Origin: Candidatus Lindowiibacteriota bacterium | GTDB lineage: Bacteria > Lindowbacteria > 2-12-FULL-62-27 | DNA: 9,577 nt | Direction of reading: 5' to 3' | NCBI GenBank assembly: GCA_023249255.1 | Contig: JAHFCY010000120.1 | Location: 1-9,577 of the forward strand | Shown: piece by piece, positions 5,892 to 9,577 of the stretch | How positions within the stretch are numbered: the stretch's first letter is position 1 | Layout of the letters: the number at the start of each line of letters is the position of its first letter | Notes under the pieces: model-generated | Told to the model about the DNA's origin: nothing | What the model saw: the letters and a program-made list of their open reading frames with translations, nothing else | Database searches by the model: none | Translations under genes and position numbers: made by a program

Positions 5892-7669
5892 ACCGGAACG
5901 TCGGCCGGCGGATGCTGGCATATCTGTGGCCCCAGCGCAAAGTGCTGTCAGGCGCGGTCGCGTGCATGATCATCTACTCGATTTTCCACGCGGCGACGAT
6001 TTTTATGATCAAGCCGGTCATCGACAGTGTGTTCGTCGCCTCGCCGCAGACCATGACGCTGACCATTCCCTACGTTGACTGGAAACTTCCCTTTGACGAT
6101 CGCCTCCAGTTTTTGAGATTCATCGCCCTATCCATCGCCGTCGGTTACCTGTTCAAATCGGCGGCCGATTTCGGCCAGCAATACCTCATCACGATGGCGG
6201 GCATGAGAATTCTCCAGAGCATTCGCAAGGAACTCTTCGGCAAGTACACCCGCATTCCGCTTGAATTTCTGGCCGGCGAACGCGCGGGGAAAATTCTTTC
6301 GATCAGCCTGAACGACGTGGGGCTGATCTATTCCGCCATCTTGCGCATGGTTACCGACACGGTCCTTCAGCCGTTTATCATTGCGTTTCTGGTCATCGTC
6401 GCGATCGCGATGGTTCCACTGAATCTATCGATCGCGGCGTTCGTCGTCCTGCCGTTCATCGGCGGGCTCATCGCCTATTTCGGCCGCAAGATGAAACGCG
6501 CGACGCACCACGCGCAGGAAAAAATCGAGGACATCACGCAGGTGCTTCAGGAAAAAGTCGGCGGCATGAAAATCGTCCGCGTTTTCGGCCAGGAAGACAC
6601 GGAGTGCGACAAATTCGGCCGCGAGGTCGACAGTTATTACCGGTGGAGCATGAAGCAGGCGAAGATTTCGAGCCTGTCGGGTCCGATCATGATGTTTCTC
6701 GGGGGTCTGGGCGCGGCGCTGACGATTTATTATGGCGGTTATCTGGTCGTCACGCAAAAAATGACGGCCGGCGCATTCGGCGCGTTCATCACCGCCGTGA
6801 TCTCGATTTATCGTCCGATCAAAAGTCTCACGACGCTGAACAACGTCTACCAACAGGGCGCGGCCGCAGGCGAACGCATGTTTGCGTTCCTCGACATGCC
6901 GGAAGCCGCATCGGTCGACGTTGGTCGGCCGGCGTCTTTTGAACGGGAACTGGCATTTGACGGCGTGAGGTTCCGGTACGAGGGGACAGACGTCGACGTC
7001 CTTTCGAACGTCGATTTTCGCGTGAAGAAAGGCGAGCATGTCGCGTTTGTCGGAATCAGCGGCATCGGAAAATCGACGTTGCTCATGCTGATTCCGCGCC
7101 TTCTTGAGCCGACCGCCGGGCGGATTCTGCTCGACGGCGAGCCGCTTTCCGAAGTCAGCCCCCGAACGCTCCGGAACCTTCTCGCGGCCGTGGTCCAGGA
7201 CGTGGTGTTGTTCAACGACACGGTATCCGCCAACATTTTATACGGCCGACCGGATGCGACGCGCGAAGAAGTGGAAGTGGCGGCACGCGCGGCGGACGCG
7301 CACGAATTCATTCTTGCGCTCCCCCGGCAATACGACACGGTCATCGGCGAGCGCGGCGATAAACTTTCGGGGGGCCAGCGCCAGCGGCTTGCGATTGCGC
7401 GCGCATTTTTGAAAAACGCGCCGATCCTCATACTCGACGAAGCCACGTCCAGCCTGGATGCCCAGTCGGAACGCGAGATTCAGGGAGCGCTTGAACGCCT
7501 CTCGGCGGGCCGGACGACGCTGACCGTGGCGCATCGGCTGTCGACGGTCAGAAGTTGCGACCGCATCTACGTCATGGAGAACGGACGGATCGCGGACGCG
7601 GGTACGCATGACGATCTCATGACCCGCTGTGAATCGTACCGCCGTGCCGTCACGCTTCAGACCCTTTAG
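5888..7669 (+). CDS. msbA: Lipid A export ABC transporter, MsbA-type half-transporter
   Basis: A 593-residue fused membrane and ATPase half-transporter that would work as a homodimer to flip core-lipid A across the inner membrane. The membrane domain covers roughly residues 1-335, with helices near 21-43, 76-95, 160-177, 180-198 and 265-289. The intracellular coupling region holds VGGMKIVRVFGQE (224-236). The ATPase domain follows, with Walker A GISGIGKST (389-397), Q-loop Q437 in VVQDVVLFNDTVSANILYG, ABC signature LSGGQRQR (493-500), Walker B ILILDE (513-518) and switch histidine H549 in VAHRLSTV. All catalytic residues are present. The frame is open from 5369, but GTG 5888 is the sensible start because it forms a GTGA overlap with the lpxB stop and begins just before the first helix. 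MsbA is chosen over other exporters of this family because of lpxB upstream and an acyltransferase downstream. Confidence 0.9.
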   Translation: MNRNVGRRMLAYLWPQRKVLSGAVACMIIYSIFHAATIFMIKPVIDSVFVASPQTMTLTIPYVDWKLPFDDRLQFLRFIALSIAVGYLFKSAADFGQQYLITMAGMRILQSIRKELFGKYTRIPLEFLAGERAGKILSISLNDVGLIYSAILRMVTDTVLQPFIIAFLVIVAIAMVPLNLSIAAFVVLPFIGGLIAYFGRKMKRATHHAQEKIEDITQVLQEKVGGMKIVRVFGQEDTECDKFGREVDSYYRWSMKQAKISSLSGPIMMFLGGLGAALTIYYGGYLVVTQKMTAGAFGAFITAVISIYRPIKSLTTLNNVYQQGAAAGERMFAFLDMPEAASVDVGRPASFERELAFDGVRFRYEGTDVDVLSNVDFRVKKGEHVAFVGISGIGKSTLLMLIPRLLEPTAGRILLDGEPLSEVSPRTLRNLLAAVVQDVVLFNDTVSANILYGRPDATREEVEVAARAADAHEFILALPRQYDTVIGERGDKLSGGQRQRLAIARAFLKNAPILILDEATSSLDAQSEREIQGALERLSAGRTTLTVAHRLSTVRSCDRIYVMENGRIADAGTHDDLMTRCESYRRAVTLQTL

Positions 7670-8320
7670 GTGATCCGCCGTCTCGTTCTGCCCTGGCTTT
7701 GCGGGACGTTCGGTCCCTGGTGCATCGAATCCATCGGGTCGAATCTTCGATGGGACATCCGCGGGCAGGAACATCAGGCGGCGGTATCCGGCCGCGCGCA
7801 CGTTCTGGTTTTCTGGCACGCGCGGATTTTACTTCTCGCCTATCATTTCCGCCGGAGCGGATATCACGTTCTGGTTTCGGAAAATCTCGACGGCGAACTG
7901 ATCGCCCGCGTTGTGAGCCGGATGGGGAACGACTCCCTGCGCGGATCGACCAGCCGGGGCGGGTCGCGCGTTTTGCTGTCGGCTGCGCGCCTCCTGCGCC
8001 GCGGCCGCTCTATCGCCTTCACGCCGGACGGCCCGCGCGGGCCCAGACACCAGTTTCAGGCCGGCGCGCTGATCGCCGCGAGACTCGGCGGCGCTCCGAT
8101 TCTGCCGGTTACGGCATCCGTGGAACGGGCGATTGTTTTTCGAAGCTGGGACCGGTTCGTTCTGCCGAGAGGCGGCGCGAGAGCGATCATTCAGTTTCTG
8201 CCGCCCGTTCCTCCTGCTCAAAAAAACGATCTCGAATCCTGCCGCGCCGCTCTGGAGACGTCGCTTGCCGCCGCCACGGACCGGCTCGACGCCGAACTTG
8301 GATTGAGGATCGACGGATGA
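7670..8320 (+). CDS. DUF374 lysophospholipid acyltransferase-like protein, LpxJ-type lipid A acyltransferase candidate
   Basis: A 216-residue protein of the DUF374 family. Visible family motifs are the tryptophan-histidine pair in LVFWHARILLL (46-56), SENLDGELIARVVSRMG (70-86), LRGSTSRGG (90-98) and the highly typical SIAFTPDGPRGPRHQFQAGA (114-133), followed by GGAPILPV (140-147). The W-H of the N-terminal block and the D-G-P-R-G-P loop are the likely active-site region. The H-x4-D of LpxL/LpxM is not kept, since the histidine is followed by A-R-I-L-L. A DUF374 member, LpxJ of Helicobacter and Campylobacter, adds a secondary acyl chain to lipid A. Position directly after lpxB-msbA supports a similar role here, at the inner membrane. 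The GTG start at 7670 abuts the msbA stop with no gap, and the stop overlaps the next ATG by 4 bases. Family call is firm, acyl site and substrate are inferred. Confidence 0.85.
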   Translation: MIRRLVLPWLCGTFGPWCIESIGSNLRWDIRGQEHQAAVSGRAHVLVFWHARILLLAYHFRRSGYHVLVSENLDGELIARVVSRMGNDSLRGSTSRGGSRVLLSAARLLRRGRSIAFTPDGPRGPRHQFQAGALIAARLGGAPILPVTASVERAIVFRSWDRFVLPRGGARAIIQFLPPVPPAQKNDLESCRAALETSLAAATDRLDAELGLRIDG

Positions 8321-9577
8321 CGAGACCCTCGCGCCAAACAGCCGCGATGATTTTCCTGTTCGGCGTGTGTCTCACGCTGTGCGTGCGTGTTGACGACATC
8401 GAGACAACCGACGAAATTTTGTCCCTCTATTCGGCCGCGGCTCTCATCCATCACGGCGATTTCGATCTGCCCGTCCGGGACGTATATCATCCCGATTTTT
8501 ACGTTGCGGCTCCGAACGGAAAATATTACGCCAAATTCGGACCCGGCCAGGCCTTGGCACTGGCGCCGTTCGTCGCGCTGGCCAGAATCTGGATAAATCC
8601 GGCTGATTCGCTCGATATAGCCGGACATAAAACGGTTCTGGTTTCGATGGCCCTGGGGTCCGTTCTGATTCCGCTCATGGGCGTACTCGGATTTGAACTC
8701 TGGTCCGGCTTGGGCTATGCCCGTTCCGTCAGCGCCCTGTCCGCTGTCTCACTCATGGCCACGACCGAACTCTTGCCGTATTCGAGAAGCATCTTCGGCG
8801 ATGTGATGTGCGCCTTCTTGTCATTTGCGGCGTTTGTCCTTTTGGCCGGCCGATGCGGATCGCCCCCGGACAATCCCGGCCACCCGCCATCCGCCTTCCG
8901 CATCGCCCTCGCCGGCGCGGCGCTTGGATTTGCCGTGCTGGTGCGGCCGGTGACGGTTCTGTTTGTTCCGCCGTTTGTGCTCTATCTGGCGCTGGTCTGG
9001 ATCCGAAGCGGCGTTTCTTCCTCTGCCTTGCGTGCTCAACTCATCGCCGGGTTTTTCGGATTTGCTCCATTCGCCGTCGCTCTGCTCGCCTTCAACGCGC
9101 ATGCGTACGGCTCGCCGTGGTCGACGGGATATCGGGGCGAGACGTTTCAATTTAATCAGTCGATTCTATCCGGCGCGTTTCACAATCTTTTCTCGTTTGA
9201 AAAAGGTCTGCTGATTTATTCTCCAACGCTTATGTTGTCATTCCTGTTCTGGAAAAAATTCCATCGGGCGCATCCGGCCGAGTCGACGTTCGCCATTGTC
9301 TTCGTCGCGCTGTACGTCTGGGTCTACGGCGGCTGGTACGCAAGCCGGCCGGGCTTTGACATATCGTATGGCCAGCGATTTTTATTGCCGACAGTCGCGT
9401 TCTGCGCGCTGGCGATTCCCGAATGTTTTGCGTGGTGCGCCGGCATGGTCTCCCGCAGTCTGGTGTGCGCGGCTCTGGCCTTCGGCGTATCCGTTCAAGT
9501 GTCCGGCTGTCTTCAGCGCGGCATTTTGTACCGGGAATGGGCCGCTCAATATCAGGCGCACATTCCGACGTGGATGG
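8317..9577 (+). CDS. Second GT-C/PMT-like multi-pass membrane protein, 3' end outside the window
   Basis: An open frame from ATG 8317 (ATGA overlap with the acyltransferase stop) runs without a stop to the right edge, giving 420 residues so far. About ten hydrophobic segments are visible, for example near 9-22, 106-124, 138-150, 163-177, 197-228, 241-259, 297-310, 325-336 and 377-392. The first external loop carries an acidic cluster, VDDIETTDEILSLYSAA (25-41), followed by GKYYAKFGPGQALALAP (68-84). Later motifs are SFEKGLLIYSPTLMLSF (293-309) and YGGWYAS...YGQRFLLPTVAF (337-362). Motifs in the same order are found in the protein at 2156-3730, so the two are paralogues. The acidic first loop suggests a sugar transferase that uses a polyprenyl-phosphate donor on the outer face of the inner membrane. 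Substrate unknown. Compared with its paralogue of 524 residues, about 100 residues are probably missing. Confidence 0.8.
   Translation, partial: MTRPSRQTAAMIFLFGVCLTLCVRVDDIETTDEILSLYSAAALIHHGDFDLPVRDVYHPDFYVAAPNGKYYAKFGPGQALALAPFVALARIWINPADSLDIAGHKTVLVSMALGSVLIPLMGVLGFELWSGLGYARSVSALSAVSLMATTELLPYSRSIFGDVMCAFLSFAAFVLLAGRCGSPPDNPGHPPSAFRIALAGAALGFAVLVRPVTVLFVPPFVLYLALVWIRSGVSSSALRAQLIAGFFGFAPFAVALLAFNAHAYGSPWSTGYRGETFQFNQSILSGAFHNLFSFEKGLLIYSPTLMLSFLFWKKFHRAHPAESTFAIVFVALYVWVYGGWYASRPGFDISYGQRFLLPTVAFCALAIPECFAWCAGMVSRSLVCAALAFGVSVQVSGCLQRGILYREWAAQYQAHIPTWM

Noticed and set aside
1-9577. Mobile element, phage, CRISPR or defence system
   Set aside because: I saw no transposase, integrase, spaced direct repeats or defence domains. 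Overlapping housekeeping and envelope genes on one strand point to a stable operon.

Overview
The window is a gene-dense, all-plus-strand stretch of a GC-rich bacterial chromosome. It holds nine genes, and the first and last are cut by the window edges. The genes overlap by 4 bases (ATGA or GTGA junctions) or are separated by 0 to 40 bases. I see no stretch longer than 40 bases without a gene, and no tRNA, rRNA, mobile element, CRISPR array or convincing terminator. The organism is Gram-negative and makes lipid A: lpxB, an msbA-type flippase and a DUF374 acyltransferase sit side by side. The sequence alone does not let me name the phylum. Gene content and style (frequent GTG/TTG starts, NPCxxCN-type MnmA, an oxidoreductase just before lpxB) fit an uncultured, non-enterobacterial lineage.

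Region 1 (1-1366) is a sulfur-relay module. It contains the tail of a probable cysteine desulfurase, the tRNA 2-thiouridylase mnmA and a TusA-like sulfur carrier, all translationally coupled. Together they would move sulfur from cysteine to the wobble uridine of tRNAs. No TusBCDE genes are visible.

Region 2 (1369-3730) pairs a soluble family 2 glycosyltransferase resembling polyprenyl-phosphate sugar synthases with a large multi-pass membrane protein of GT-C/PMT-like appearance. The likely logic is that the first loads a sugar on a lipid carrier and the second transfers it to an envelope glycan.

Region 3 (3749-8320) is a lipid A block. It has a Gfo/Idh/MocA oxidoreductase (possible GnnA-like UDP-GlcNAc 3-dehydrogenase), the disaccharide synthase lpxB, the flippase msbA and a DUF374 acyltransferase (LpxJ-like candidate). 

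Region 4 (8317-9577, open at the right edge) is a second multi-pass membrane protein. It overlaps the acyltransferase by 4 bases and is a recognisable paralogue of the one in region 2. The two paralogues bracket the lipid A genes, so the most interesting reading is a lipid A or LPS modification locus: possible 3-amino sugar backbone, non-canonical late acylation and two GT-C-type transferases. That combined reading is inference; the individual family calls are much firmer.
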